DNA of 34,660 bases from a virus. Position 1 is the stretch's first letter. The number at the start of each line of letters is the position of its first letter. Shown here in pieces: positions 16,505 through 25,036 of the stretch. Location: positions 1-34,660 of the IMG/VR virus record IMGVR_UViG_3300032284_003392, one strand, 5' to 3'. A model generated the notes under the pieces. It saw only the letters and a list, made by a program, of their open reading frames with translations, made no database searches and was not told where the DNA came from. The position numbers and the translations under genes are program-made.

Positions 16505-16924
16505 ATGTCTCTAGTAGTTCCAAATGATTCTGATGTTTTAATGTTAAAGTATATAGTAAACAATCTCGCACAAGATGGAGGATCACCACCTTCGGGCGGT
16601 CAAAGACTTTTGCGACTTTTTACGAATAATTTAACTCCGGGAAAATCAACAACAATAGCCAACATAAATGAAGCCACAGCAACTGGTTATTCTCCAATAA
16701 CTCTCACAGGAACAAGTTGGACAGTTACCTCAAGTGCCGGAACAAATTCTGCTGTTTATAACCAGCAGACATTTACTTTTACAACAGGCTCAAGTGTTTA
16801 CGGATATTATATAACAACAATTGCAGGAGATTTGTTATGGCTAGAAAGATTTTCTGTTGCTCCATTTGTTCTTCCATCAGGCGGTGGAGAAATCGCAATA
16901 ACTCCAAAACTTAATTTAAACTAA
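16505..16924 (+). CDS. Small beta-rich virion-type protein
   Basis: 139 residues, Thr/Ser/Gly-rich. It has LRLFTNNLTPGKSTTIANI, ATGYSPITLTGTSWTVT, YNQQTFTFT, YGYYITTIAGDLLWLERFS and a closing IAITPKLNLN, a pattern I have seen in phage structural proteins. First gene of a plus block (16505-17881). No catalytic motif. Confidence 0.55.
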   Translation: MSLVVPNDSDVLMLKYIVNNLAQDGGSPPSGGQRLLRLFTNNLTPGKSTTIANINEATATGYSPITLTGTSWTVTSSAGTNSAVYNQQTFTFTTGSSVYGYYITTIAGDLLWLERFSVAPFVLPSGGGEIAITPKLNLN

Positions 16925-16935
16925 GATATATAAAA
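16925..16935 (+). promoter_or_regulatory. GATATATAAAA motif close to the next start
   Basis: Third copy of the motif, but only two bases before ATG 16938. A promoter here would start transcription at or after that codon, so function is less likely than for the other two copies. Confidence 0.2.
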
Positions 16936-16937
16936 AT

Positions 16938-17480
16938 ATGCCACTACTAAATTCTGATGGAACTCCGTATAAACTCAATGGCAGCGTTCAAATGTTTGAT
17001 CCGCTGAATCCACAATTTGAGTTATTTAATTTATGGGATCAAGAAGCAATATTGCGTGGCGGTTCTCCAATTTATTATTATGAAGTAATTATAACTCCAA
17101 ATATGATTGACCCGATATATTTGGAAGCCAGAAACAAACTTTTTAATCCAAACCCTGTAGAATTGTGGTGCAATTATGAACCAATTCCTTCACAAAACCT
17201 ATTAAATCAATTTGGAATTGATGCTCCAGATGAAATGAAATTTGAATTAAATTACAGAGCAGTATTACAAAATATTGGGCATCCACCTAAAATTGGATCT
17301 CGATTATTCACGCCACACCTAAAAGAAAATTGGGTAATTGTTCAAAGAAATTTAGGTGAATTTAAAATGTGGGGAGTTTTGAGAATTGAACTTATTTGTC
17401 AAAGATTCCAAGAAGATGTGGTTACTGGCGAAGGTAGAGTGACAGAAAAACAACCAGATTTAAAAATTAAAATTGTATAA
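16938..17480 (+). CDS. Neck/head-completion-like virion protein (putative)
   Basis: 180 residues. N-terminus MPLLNSDGTPYKL is shared with the protein at 15839-16462. The core contains PVELWCNYEPIPSQNLLNQF, DEMKFELNYRAVLQNIGHPP, IGSRLFTPH and ENWVIVQRN, which I recall from neck or tail-completion proteins of T4-like phages, though I cannot name the T4 homologue with certainty. Part of the plus block leading to the sheath genes. Confidence 0.5.
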   Translation: MPLLNSDGTPYKLNGSVQMFDPLNPQFELFNLWDQEAILRGGSPIYYYEVIITPNMIDPIYLEARNKLFNPNPVELWCNYEPIPSQNLLNQFGIDAPDEMKFELNYRAVLQNIGHPPKIGSRLFTPHLKENWVIVQRNLGEFKMWGVLRIELICQRFQEDVVTGEGRVTEKQPDLKIKIV

Positions 17481-17488
17481 GGAAAAAA

Positions 17489-17881
17489 ATGAAATCTTTT
17501 TTTGAATTTTACCAAAAAATGTTACATGAGCAACAAGTAGCACCAGATGCCATGACCACCGGAACAGATGATGGTGCCTTAATGAACGTTCCATCAACAC
17601 AAAATCCTCCACAAGATCAAAACCAAGGACAAGAACCTTCGCAAGACATGTCTGGTCAAGAAGATCAAGCACCAGATCAAGCACAAGCCCCGGATGCCAC
17701 ACAAGATCAATCACAAGGAATTGCACCGCCTGTTGGTTTTGAAGAAATTTCAAAGGCGATGGACACACTTCAAAAAACCTTGCCACAAGATGATGAAGAA
17801 ATTGCTGCAAAGTTTAAAGAGTTTACAGATTTGCTATCCAAAAAAGGAGTTTTTGGAAAAGACCAACAAGCTAATCAATAA
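17489..17881 (+). CDS. MKSFFEF-tagged, Gln/Asp/Pro-rich protein (possible scaffold or internal head protein)
   Basis: 130 residues. Begins MKSFFEFYQKMLHE: Phe/Tyr pattern of the T4 targeting peptide plus LHE, which fits the LxE cleavage site of T4 prohead protease. The middle (45-80) is Gln/Asp/Pro/Ala low-complexity, the end a charged helix. AAGG precedes ATG. Overlaps the convergent small gene by 11 bases. Confidence 0.6.
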   Translation: MKSFFEFYQKMLHEQQVAPDAMTTGTDDGALMNVPSTQNPPQDQNQGQEPSQDMSGQEDQAPDQAQAPDATQDQSQGIAPPVGFEEISKAMDTLQKTLPQDDEEIAAKFKEFTDLLSKKGVFGKDQQANQ

Positions 17882-18077
17882 TTTCAGGCTTTTTAACAGA
17901 TTCAAAAACTACAGATTGAAGCATCTTAGATCTCAAATCAACATTAAATAAAGTTGGTTGATGAATTTTTGGAAAAAATTTAAGAGGCAATTTTGGTTTC
18001 GGAAAAGAACTAATAGGAGGTTCAAGAATAAATATTGGAACTCTATTGGTTCTTTTTTTTATTTTAAAAGATTTCAC
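17871..18077 (-). CDS. Small Pro/Lys-rich protein, GTG start, coupled to upstream gene
   Basis: 68 codons from GTG 18077, which overlaps the stop of the upstream gene by four bases (GTGA), with AAGG upstream. It would fill an otherwise empty 190-base gap. Pro-rich, basic, no family. Real but weakly supported. Confidence 0.45.
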   Translation of the reverse strand: MKSFKIKKRTNRVPIFILEPPISSFPKPKLPLKFFPKIHQPTLFNVDLRSKMLQSVVFESVKKPEIID

Positions 18078-18892
18078 AATTTCCTTTTTTTGATGAACGT
18101 ATTTTTAATTTTTTTATGTTTTACATTCTTTTTATCAAGAGAGTCAATTAAATCATAAATTCCTTGAATTCCTTTTTTGGCAAAAATAGAACTCAATATT
18201 TTATATTTGTCGTCAAAATTGTTTCCTTTATAATCAAACCAATCATTTTTTACAATTTGTTTGCGATATTTATCAATTTGAGCATCAAGATGGGCACGCT
18301 GAAATTGTTCAACCTGAGACATTTCCTGAATATCATATTCGACTTTTTTGGGTAAAACCAGTGCCTGACCATATGGTTCGCCTTTTCTAAAAATAATTGT
18401 TTGTCCGGGAACTGGATTTTTAAAAACGACAAAAAATATTTTTGACCACCATTCTGTTTGAATATGTGCGGGTAAAGCACAAGGAACCGTTGTCGTACAA
18501 TCAGTATAAAATCTAGGATGTGTTTCTAGCCTTAAAATATAACCAGACGGCACCTTGATATCTAATGCAGAAGTCATGCCAAAATGTCCGGGAGAAAAAG
18601 AAAGAAAAGGAGGCAAATTTACATCTTCGCACATTTTATTTTCTTCAGAGAAATCTCCTTCAAAAACAATTTCTCCATCGATATTTTTGACATGACATTC
18701 TGTGTCAAATGGATAACAAAGTTCTAGACCGTATGTGGTTCCTTCAATAAAAGGCGTGCAATGCCAAGGTTGTGGTTTGTCGCCACTAGTATGATTATTA
18801 GGTTCTCCTGCCCATCCGGGTATCTCTAATTTTGTTAAACGAGGGGCAATTCCATTGTACCATTTTCTCCATTTTATTTGTAATTTTTCCAT
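18074..18892 (-). CDS. DUF6065-like protein
   Basis: 272 residues. Core motifs PQPWHCTPFIEGTTYGLELCYP, FLSFSPGHFGMTSALDIKVP and FRKGEPYGQALVLPK match, from memory, the DUF6065 family found in bacteria and phages; function of that family is not established. The last 60 residues are Lys-rich, ending KKRKL. The start is divergent from the gp15-like gene at 18934. Confidence 0.5.
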   Translation of the reverse strand: MEKLQIKWRKWYNGIAPRLTKLEIPGWAGEPNNHTSGDKPQPWHCTPFIEGTTYGLELCYPFDTECHVKNIDGEIVFEGDFSEENKMCEDVNLPPFLSFSPGHFGMTSALDIKVPSGYILRLETHPRFYTDCTTTVPCALPAHIQTEWWSKIFFVVFKNPVPGQTIIFRKGEPYGQALVLPKKVEYDIQEMSQVEQFQRAHLDAQIDKYRKQIVKNDWFDYKGNNFDDKYKILSSIFAKKGIQGIYDLIDSLDKKNVKHKKIKNTFIKKRKL

Positions 18893-18933
18893 AATTTAAC
18901 TTCCAAATGACTAACTAATTATAGGAGAAGTAA

Positions 18934-19926
18934 ATGACCAGCACAAATAATCCTAATCAACAACAGAAAAGTCTAGTTGAATGCAACGACAAATCACCTT
19001 TGCCTCCTGATATCAATCTTGATAATTCACCGCCTTATTGCGGCGTAAACGATCCAAATAATCTTAGAAGCATCAATGATGATAGTCTAAATTGGCTCAA
19101 AGATCAAACCATGAAAAAGACTGGTTTTGGAGCAAGGGTTGATTGTGATCCTATGCAAACTGGTCAAATTTTAAATGATCCAGAACAACCAGATAGAACA
19201 ACAGTATATCGTTATTCAAAATCAATTCGTGGCACAGATGAAGCCATGCTTGATATGTTTAAAACAATTGTCGTAATTGATGAAGACGGCAAAGCTTGGC
19301 CAATTCCTGTTGTACTAGGACCGCCAGAAAAAGCAGTTGCTGCAATTGTGCAGGACAATGTGAGAAAAGACGAAACACTTGTTGTGGATAGAATTAAGTT
19401 GCCATTGATGGCATTAACGCAAAAAAGTATTGATTACGACTTAAACAGATACACATACCATAAGGCTTTAAATTATTTTCGTGGACCTGATGGAAAACCC
19501 GGAATTACCATAAAGGAACAATTTGAAAAAGATACGGTTTTTGGATTTGCCAGAGGCATACCAATCAATATTGGGTACTCTTTAACTGCATGGACTATGT
19601 ATCGTGAAGATATGAATCAAATTTTAGAACAAATTTTGTCAAAATTTAGCCAAATTGCATATATAAGAGTAACTGGTGTACCGTGGGAAGTAATTGTTAA
19701 ATTGGATTCGATGGCCAATAATATGGACTCCGAACCGGGCGATCAAAAAATTAGAATAGTAAAATATGAATTTAATTTTACAGTACAAACATATATACCA
19801 CAACCAATCCAACGAAGAAAGGCTATTTTAAAGACAAAAGTTGATTTTGTTGATGGCTTAACTGAGGAGGAAATCACCGAAGTGATTGCGAGAATAGAAG
19901 AATCTGTTAAGGAATTAGAATGTTAG
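18934..19926 (+). CDS. Tail sheath stabiliser / completion protein (T4 gp15-like)
   Basis: 330 residues with GGAG before ATG. The first 60 residues are Pro/Asn-rich. The core includes TVYRYSKSIRGTDEAMLDMF, GFARGIPINIGYSLTAWTMY and MNQILEQILSKFSQIAYIRV, the pattern of T4 gp15, which caps the sheath and joins it to the head. Location directly before a small protein, the sheath and the tube is as in T4-type order (15, 18, 19). Longer than T4 gp15 (272). Confidence 0.6.
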   Translation: MTSTNNPNQQQKSLVECNDKSPLPPDINLDNSPPYCGVNDPNNLRSINDDSLNWLKDQTMKKTGFGARVDCDPMQTGQILNDPEQPDRTTVYRYSKSIRGTDEAMLDMFKTIVVIDEDGKAWPIPVVLGPPEKAVAAIVQDNVRKDETLVVDRIKLPLMALTQKSIDYDLNRYTYHKALNYFRGPDGKPGITIKEQFEKDTVFGFARGIPINIGYSLTAWTMYREDMNQILEQILSKFSQIAYIRVTGVPWEVIVKLDSMANNMDSEPGDQKIRIVKYEFNFTVQTYIPQPIQRRKAILKTKVDFVDGLTEEEITEVIARIEESVKELEC

Positions 19927-20117
19927 AAATAAAAAATAATAAAAAATTTCCAGTCCAATTAATAGTCCGATCAAGAACAAAACCCCGTGCATTTACAGTT
20001 TTAAATGTTCCGGGAGTTGGCTGTGGAAAAAATATTTATTTTCTTGAAGATGAAAGATCAACTGTATACATAGATAAAGCAGAAAAAGATGGATTAATTT
20101 CCATAAAGCAAATATAA
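19920..20117 (+). CDS. Small protein between sheath stabiliser and sheath
   Basis: 65 residues; ATG at 19920 overlaps the previous stop by seven bases. Sequence is beta-like (FPVQLIVRSRTKPRAFTVLNV, STVYIDKAEKDGLISIKQI). Position suggests a minor tail component; unknown. Confidence 0.55.
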   Translation: MLEIKNNKKFPVQLIVRSRTKPRAFTVLNVPGVGCGKNIYFLEDERSTVYIDKAEKDGLISIKQI

Positions 20118-20145
20118 AACAAGTTATGAAAGGGAGAATAAGACT

Positions 20146-22515
20146 ATGGCGATTTTAATGGGTTTCCCGCCTTCTAACACTATTAGCCCAAGTGTTAGAA
20201 TAACTGAGAGAGATTTGAGCTTCATTGCTCCTCAACAATCTACAAACAATGCGGGCTTGATTGGATTTGCCTCGAAAGGCCCGGTCAATTTGCCGACCCT
20301 AATTTCGACAAGTCGTCAATTAACAACGATATTTGGTAATCCACATCCAGATGTCGGCGATCCTTTCCTCATATATGCTGCTCAGCAATATTTGCTAGTA
20401 GCAAACACACTATATGTCGTTCGTATTGCAGACACCGATCCAGTAAGTGATGAACAAGCTTTAACGGCAACAGTTGATGTTCCAGCAGCAGGAACAATAA
20501 TTGATATCGTTTCAACAACAGCCGGTCCTTACAGCTTCGACACAGATTCATTCTTTAGATGGAAACTTAATGGAGTTCTATCTTCAAAGACTTTAGTTGT
20601 TTTATCTGATGCAAATCGTCCTGCTCCATATACTGGAATGGCTTATAGCACCGATGAACTCGTTGAAGAATTAAACAGTCAACTAGATATTCAAAGTGAA
20701 GGAATCGAATTCCACAAATACACATCTGGACCAAACGATTATATCGCAGTTAAAACAGTTTGGGCATATGGTCTTGATTCTTCTCTAGAATTCGTTTCTG
20801 TACAAAATGCAATTTATGGATATGACGGAGTAACTGGATTGGGTTCAGGAATGACCCAAGCATTAGTTGTTGGATCTCTTTCAAAATATCCAAGTTCGGA
20901 ATCTGTCGCAGGTAATTACAACCTAACTGGACTAACTGGATTAAATCTCCAAATCGTTCTAGACGGCACAGATAATGTTCTAATTGACGGAATTGTCCAG
21001 ACCATTGATCTCTCCGCATTAGAAGGCAGCACACATACGATTGGCGATATAGTAACAGCAATTAATGCAGAAAAAGTTGAAAACGGTGGAACTCTTCCGG
21101 GAGGATGGGATGCAGTTGCAGTTGGAAATAACCTCCAATTCGTAACAATGGCTAGTGGTCGTGATTCTAGATTAAGAATTAAGTCGCAAAGCACTGCTGC
21201 TACAATTTTTGGGCTAGATACTGTTACACATGCCGGAACAAGTCCATCAGGCGCAACAAATGATGTTGCTGTAACAACATTTGGAATTATCACTGGTGCA
21301 GCAAACGTAACAAATGACGTTAGCTTTACCGTCAATGCTGATAGCCCCGGAATTGATGGAAATATGACGCAAGTTGTTATTAGCAACGACACCAGAGACA
21401 ATCACTTTGTGATAACTGTTTACAACAATGGCAATCCAGTTGAAACTTGGGGTAGTTTAACAAAAGACACTGCAAGTTCATACTATGTCGAAACTTACAT
21501 TTCTTTAGTTTCAGATTACATTCGTGTTACTGACAACACCAGTGTTGGTGCTGGTCCAAAGAACGGAACATACACATTGGTAGGCGGAACCGATGGTATT
21601 CCTTCCGATCCAGATAAACAGGATGCATTACTAATCGGAGATCCTGTTTCATACACAGGCATCTATACTCTATCTGAACCTGAACAAATTAACATTGACT
21701 TGGTTGCCGTTCCCGGACACAGCAGCACAGCAGTGATTCAAGCATTGCTCAATTTGTGTCAGTCTTATCGACAAGATTGCTTGGCAATCATCGATCCTCC
21801 ATTCGGCTTTACAGTTGAAGAAATTATCGCATGGCAGAATGGAACACATCCATTAAACAACGATAAGTTTGATTCAGATTTTGGTGCTCTATATTGGCCT
21901 TGGGTAAAACTCTACGACACACACAACCGTGTTGATGTTTGGGTTCCACCAAGCGGATCAATAATGGCAGTTATTGCCCGCAGCGACTTCATAGGTGCTC
22001 CTTGGTTTGCCCCTGCTGGCATCACCCGTGGTGCGGTTCCAACAATAACAGACGTTTACAGCAGACCAACGCTTGCCCAGCGTGATTTGATGTACGGAAA
22101 TAGCAACTGTATTAATCCTATTGTCCAATTCCCAGATGTTGGCGGATTCTTGGTTTGGGGACAAAAGACTCTACAACGTCGCCCATCAGCCTTGGATCGT
22201 GTTAATGTTCGAAGAATGATGTTCTATGTAGAAAAACAGATTCGTATTGCAAGTAGATCACTATTGTTCGAACCAAACGATGATACGTTCCGCACAAACT
22301 TTGTGAAAATTGCATCAGCAATTCTAACAAAGGTTAAAGTGGGTCGTGGACTAAACGACTTCACGATTCTAGCGGACACCACTATCAATACTCCAGATGT
22401 TATTGATAGAAATGAATTCCGAGCACAAATAGGAATTCAGCCAACGTATGCTGCTGAATTCATTTTCATAGAATTTTCTATCAATAAAACAGGCGATTTT
22501 AGTTCTCCTGCTTAA
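20146..22515 (+). CDS. 18: Tail sheath protein (T4 gp18-like)
   Basis: 789 residues (T4 gp18 is 659). N-terminus has SPSVRITERDLSFIAPQ and GLIGFASKGPVNLPTLISTS then a QLTTIFGNP stretch, the conserved sheath start. The C-terminal 150 residues (DRVNVRRMMFYVEKQIRIAS, NFVKIASAILTKVKVGRGLN, NEFRAQIGIQPTYAAEFIFI) are the conserved domain that forms the contractile helix. The middle has inserted beta domains, consistent with the extra length. GGGAG precedes ATG. It polymerises around the tube. Confidence 0.92.
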   Translation: MAILMGFPPSNTISPSVRITERDLSFIAPQQSTNNAGLIGFASKGPVNLPTLISTSRQLTTIFGNPHPDVGDPFLIYAAQQYLLVANTLYVVRIADTDPVSDEQALTATVDVPAAGTIIDIVSTTAGPYSFDTDSFFRWKLNGVLSSKTLVVLSDANRPAPYTGMAYSTDELVEELNSQLDIQSEGIEFHKYTSGPNDYIAVKTVWAYGLDSSLEFVSVQNAIYGYDGVTGLGSGMTQALVVGSLSKYPSSESVAGNYNLTGLTGLNLQIVLDGTDNVLIDGIVQTIDLSALEGSTHTIGDIVTAINAEKVENGGTLPGGWDAVAVGNNLQFVTMASGRDSRLRIKSQSTAATIFGLDTVTHAGTSPSGATNDVAVTTFGIITGAANVTNDVSFTVNADSPGIDGNMTQVVISNDTRDNHFVITVYNNGNPVETWGSLTKDTASSYYVETYISLVSDYIRVTDNTSVGAGPKNGTYTLVGGTDGIPSDPDKQDALLIGDPVSYTGIYTLSEPEQINIDLVAVPGHSSTAVIQALLNLCQSYRQDCLAIIDPPFGFTVEEIIAWQNGTHPLNNDKFDSDFGALYWPWVKLYDTHNRVDVWVPPSGSIMAVIARSDFIGAPWFAPAGITRGAVPTITDVYSRPTLAQRDLMYGNSNCINPIVQFPDVGGFLVWGQKTLQRRPSALDRVNVRRMMFYVEKQIRIASRSLLFEPNDDTFRTNFVKIASAILTKVKVGRGLNDFTILADTTINTPDVIDRNEFRAQIGIQPTYAAEFIFIEFSINKTGDFSSPA

Positions 22516-22566
22516 AAATGATTAATTATTTTAAATTTAAAACAATAAAATTAAAAGGAGAAACAC

Positions 22567-23187
22567 ATGGGACGAGCAATGGGACTAGGAAAGCTAGGCG
22601 GAAATAACCTAGTTTTCAAAAGAAAGTTTAGATGGACGTTCGCCGTGCAACCATACTGCGGCAGATCAGCCGGAATTCCAGAGTATTTTGTAAAAACCTC
22701 TGCAAGACCAAACGTTACAATTGAAGATACAGAAATTAACTTCCTTAATGGAAAAATGTGGATTCCCGGAAAAGCAACATGGGAAACAATCACAGTTACA
22801 TTTTATGATCTAGCAAGTGCTGACACTGGTGGAATTCAGTCTCTTTATGGCTGGTTAGCAACTGTATACAATTTTACAGATCCTATTAATTTGCAGCAGT
22901 CTTCAAGAAAGGGAGATCGCAGCACAACTGGCTATGGTGCAGACGGTACTCTAACACTATATGATGGTTGTGGAAACGGATTAGAAAGATGGACATTAAG
23001 AAATATGTTTCCAAGTGCGATTAACTTCGGAGAACTAGATTATTCATCTTCTGATGAAGTGACAATCGAACTAACCATTCGATATTCAGACGTTCAATTT
23101 GAAAACCTATGCGGTGGAGGCTTCGAGTTCTGCTGCGACGGTTGCGGACCTTCTAGCGGAGGAGTGGCTGGCGTTCCTCTGTCCTAA
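22567..23187 (+). CDS. 19: Tail tube protein 1 (T4 gp19-like)
   Basis: 206 residues (T4 gp19 is 163). KRKFRWTFAVQ, INFLNGKMWIPGKATWETIT, LYDGCGNGLERWTLRNMFP and INFGELDYSSSDEVTIELTI match the tube fold. The C-terminus adds a Cys/Gly-rich tail (CGGGFEFCCDGCG). Strong AAGGAG site. Directly after the sheath, as in T4. Confidence 0.85.
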   Translation: MGRAMGLGKLGGNNLVFKRKFRWTFAVQPYCGRSAGIPEYFVKTSARPNVTIEDTEINFLNGKMWIPGKATWETITVTFYDLASADTGGIQSLYGWLATVYNFTDPINLQQSSRKGDRSTTGYGADGTLTLYDGCGNGLERWTLRNMFPSAINFGELDYSSSDEVTIELTIRYSDVQFENLCGGGFEFCCDGCGPSSGGVAGVPLS

Positions 23188-23212
23188 GAACCGAAATTCA
23201 TCAAAGATCTTT

Positions 23213-23253
23213 AAAAACCTTATATTTAATTCTATATTAAATATAAGGTTTTT
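23213..23253 (+). terminator. Long AT-rich hairpin terminator
   Basis: An 18-bp perfect stem (23213-23230 with 23236-23253), loop TCTAT, ending in T6. It separates the two tube genes, so the second may be transcribed at a different level. Confidence 0.75.
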
Positions 23254-23270
23254 TCAATAAGTGAGGGAAA

Positions 23271-23792
23271 ATGGCAAGATCAATGTCTTTTGATTTTGGA
23301 TTATCAAATCCAGAAACATGCTTTAAAAGAAAATTTCGATGGTTATTTAAAATTGCCGATGTAAGTGCAGAAGGAGTTGATGCACTACCTCCTTCTAGGG
23401 GTTCTAGACCAAGTTTTAGTTTCAAAGAAATTGAAGTGCAACACACAGCCGAAACTATTTATTTTCCCGGAAAACCAGAATGGAAACCTATAAGCCTGAC
23501 GCTTTATGACCTAAAAAAGAATGTGATGAATCCTGTCTTTGCATGGCTATCTGAAGTTTATAATCCCCAAAATAATAGCCTATACAAACCATCTTGCAAT
23601 GGTTTCAAAAAAGACGAAGCTACGCTAGAACTGTATGATGGATGTGGAAATACAATTGAAACTTGGGTATTTGAATCGATTTGGCCACAGGCAGTCGATT
23701 TTGGAGAATTAGACATGTCTCAAAGCGAAGTTGTCACTTGTGATTTAACACTTCGCTATGACAGAGCTTATATCAAATTAAATCCACAATAA
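23271..23792 (+). CDS. 19: Tail tube paralogue 2 (T4 gp19-like)
   Basis: 173 residues, closer to the T4 tube length. Shares KRKFRWLFKIAD, IYFPGKPEWKPISLTLYDLK, LYDGCGNTIETW and VDFGELDMSQSE with the gene at 22567. Possibly a tube terminator or minor tube, or a baseplate-end tube protein. AGGG precedes ATG. Confidence 0.8.
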   Translation: MARSMSFDFGLSNPETCFKRKFRWLFKIADVSAEGVDALPPSRGSRPSFSFKEIEVQHTAETIYFPGKPEWKPISLTLYDLKKNVMNPVFAWLSEVYNPQNNSLYKPSCNGFKKDEATLELYDGCGNTIETWVFESIWPQAVDFGELDMSQSEVVTCDLTLRYDRAYIKLNPQ

Positions 23793-23796
23793 AAAT

Positions 23797-24066
23797 TTAA
23801 TTTTCTTCTTCATTATCTTCTTCTATTTCGTCTGCTAATTCTCTTTTCAATAATTCCTGACACCCAAGTATTGCATCTTCTAGATCCTTGGGTTTACATT
23901 TTAAAACTCGACAAGCACCACTTTTGTTGAGCCTTCCTTTTTTCGTATAAACTTTGCCGTCATTTAGAAGAAAAGCATCAACGAGATCGCCATAACCATT
24001 ATCAATTAATTTTTGAATTAATTCTTGATTTTCTAGTTGATGAAAAACATTGCTATAATTTATCAT
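23797..24066 (-). CDS. Small acidic-tailed protein downstream of the late sigma factor
   Basis: 89 residues with VFHQLENQELIQKLIDNGYG, KKGRLNKSGACRVLKCKP and an acidic end (DEIEEDNEEEN). It is in the same direction and next to the gp55-type gene. T4 gp33 works with gp55, but I see no similarity to it. Function unknown. Confidence 0.55.
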   Translation of the reverse strand: MINYSNVFHQLENQELIQKLIDNGYGDLVDAFLLNDGKVYTKKGRLNKSGACRVLKCKPKDLEDAILGCQELLKRELADEIEEDNEEEN

Positions 24067-24087
24067 AATTTATCACAATAAAAGCCA

Positions 24088-24107
24088 GAATGGAATTATT
24101 CTGGATT
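24088..24107 (-). terminator. Weak hairpin between two minus genes
   Basis: CCAGAAT and ATTCTGG pair around GGAATT; on the minus strand it is followed by CTTTTATT. A partial terminator downstream of the sigma factor is possible. Confidence 0.35.
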
Positions 24108-24159
24108 AATTAATCAATTATATAGTAATCTACAAAAAAAACAAGTTTTTTTGGAAAAA

Positions 24160-24705
24160 TTAATCGTAAGATAAATTATTTTGAGATTTATGAGAAATTT
24201 TATTTTTTCCATTAAAAGAATTTTGCCCAATTTGTTGTTGCACAAATTCGGCAAATTTTCTTTTTAATTCATTATGATTTCTGTGTGTTCGATATAGTTG
24301 TCGATATGCATTTAATTGAACAGTAGTTAGATAATTAAAAGCTTTTCCTTTTTTTGCATCAAATTTATCTATCTTTTCAAAACATATCATAACACCTTCT
24401 TGTATGGCATCGTCTTGATCTATGAGATTAAATTTAGCATAACGCACGATATTTTCAGCCAAAGTATAAAATGCACCAGCAAGTTGTTGTTGGATTTTTT
24501 GAAAATCATTTGTTAAAGCTTGATATTTCGCTTCGGCAAGAACCCAAGAATCTGGTTTACGAAATTTGCTTCGCTTTGATGTTCTTTTTTCTGTGGCAGC
24601 TATGTCTTCAATAAATAACTGATATTTAGTACGTTCTTTTTTTATCTTTTGAAATTCTACAATTAACTTTTCCAAAGATTTATTGTTGAGATATTCTGTA
24701 GCCAT
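24160..24705 (-). CDS. 55: Late-transcription sigma factor (T4 gp55-like)
   Basis: 181 residues (T4 gp55: 185). The core reads AGAFYTLAENIVRYAKFNLI then DQDDAIQEGVMICFEKIDKF, DAKKGKAFNYLTTVQLNAYR and QLYRTHRNHNELK, the sigma region 2-like sequence typical of gp55 in T4-like phages. It would direct host RNA polymerase to late promoters made of a single AT-rich box. AAGGAG precedes ATG. The C-terminal 25 residues are poorly conserved Asn/Ser/Lys. Confidence 0.85.
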   Translation of the reverse strand: MATEYLNNKSLEKLIVEFQKIKKERTKYQLFIEDIAATEKRTSKRSKFRKPDSWVLAEAKYQALTNDFQKIQQQLAGAFYTLAENIVRYAKFNLIDQDDAIQEGVMICFEKIDKFDAKKGKAFNYLTTVQLNAYRQLYRTHRNHNELKRKFAEFVQQQIGQNSFNGKNKISHKSQNNLSYD

Positions 24706-24823
24706 AAGCTCCTTAAAAATTCAATAGAGAAATTGAAATATATATACCACGCCTAACGTCAATTCTCGCTTGCTCATAATTTCAAGAGCTTTTGTCGCAT
24801 TCATTGCGTACACAAATTATAGT

Positions 24824-25036
24824 ATGCCTAACTATTATTTAATTATGGAAATATACCAAATTTTAATTTCTTTGCTAGAAAGACCAGATTCCCCAAAATA
24901 TTATCGGGAATTAAGAGATTACTATCAAAAATTAGGATTGGAAAATGAAACAGAAGCAATTACCTATTTAATAGAAAGGAAATTTAACAACAAAGATGTA
25001 TTCTCCGTTGACGATTCAAATAATAGCGATGAATGA
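24824..25036 (+). CDS. Small protein before the glycosyltransferase
   Basis: About 70 residues from ATG 24824 (24845 also possible; no clear ribosome site for either). Helical, with SLLERPDSPKYYRELRDYYQ and an acidic end. Its last 41 bases overlap the next gene. Function unknown. Confidence 0.45.
   Translation: MPNYYLIMEIYQILISLLERPDSPKYYRELRDYYQKLGLENETEAITYLIERKFNNKDVFSVDDSNNSDE

Noticed and set aside
24706-24823. tRNA or small RNA in the gap before the glycosyltransferase
   Set aside because: No cloverleaf or conserved loops found by eye; only a short hairpin in the gp55 leader.
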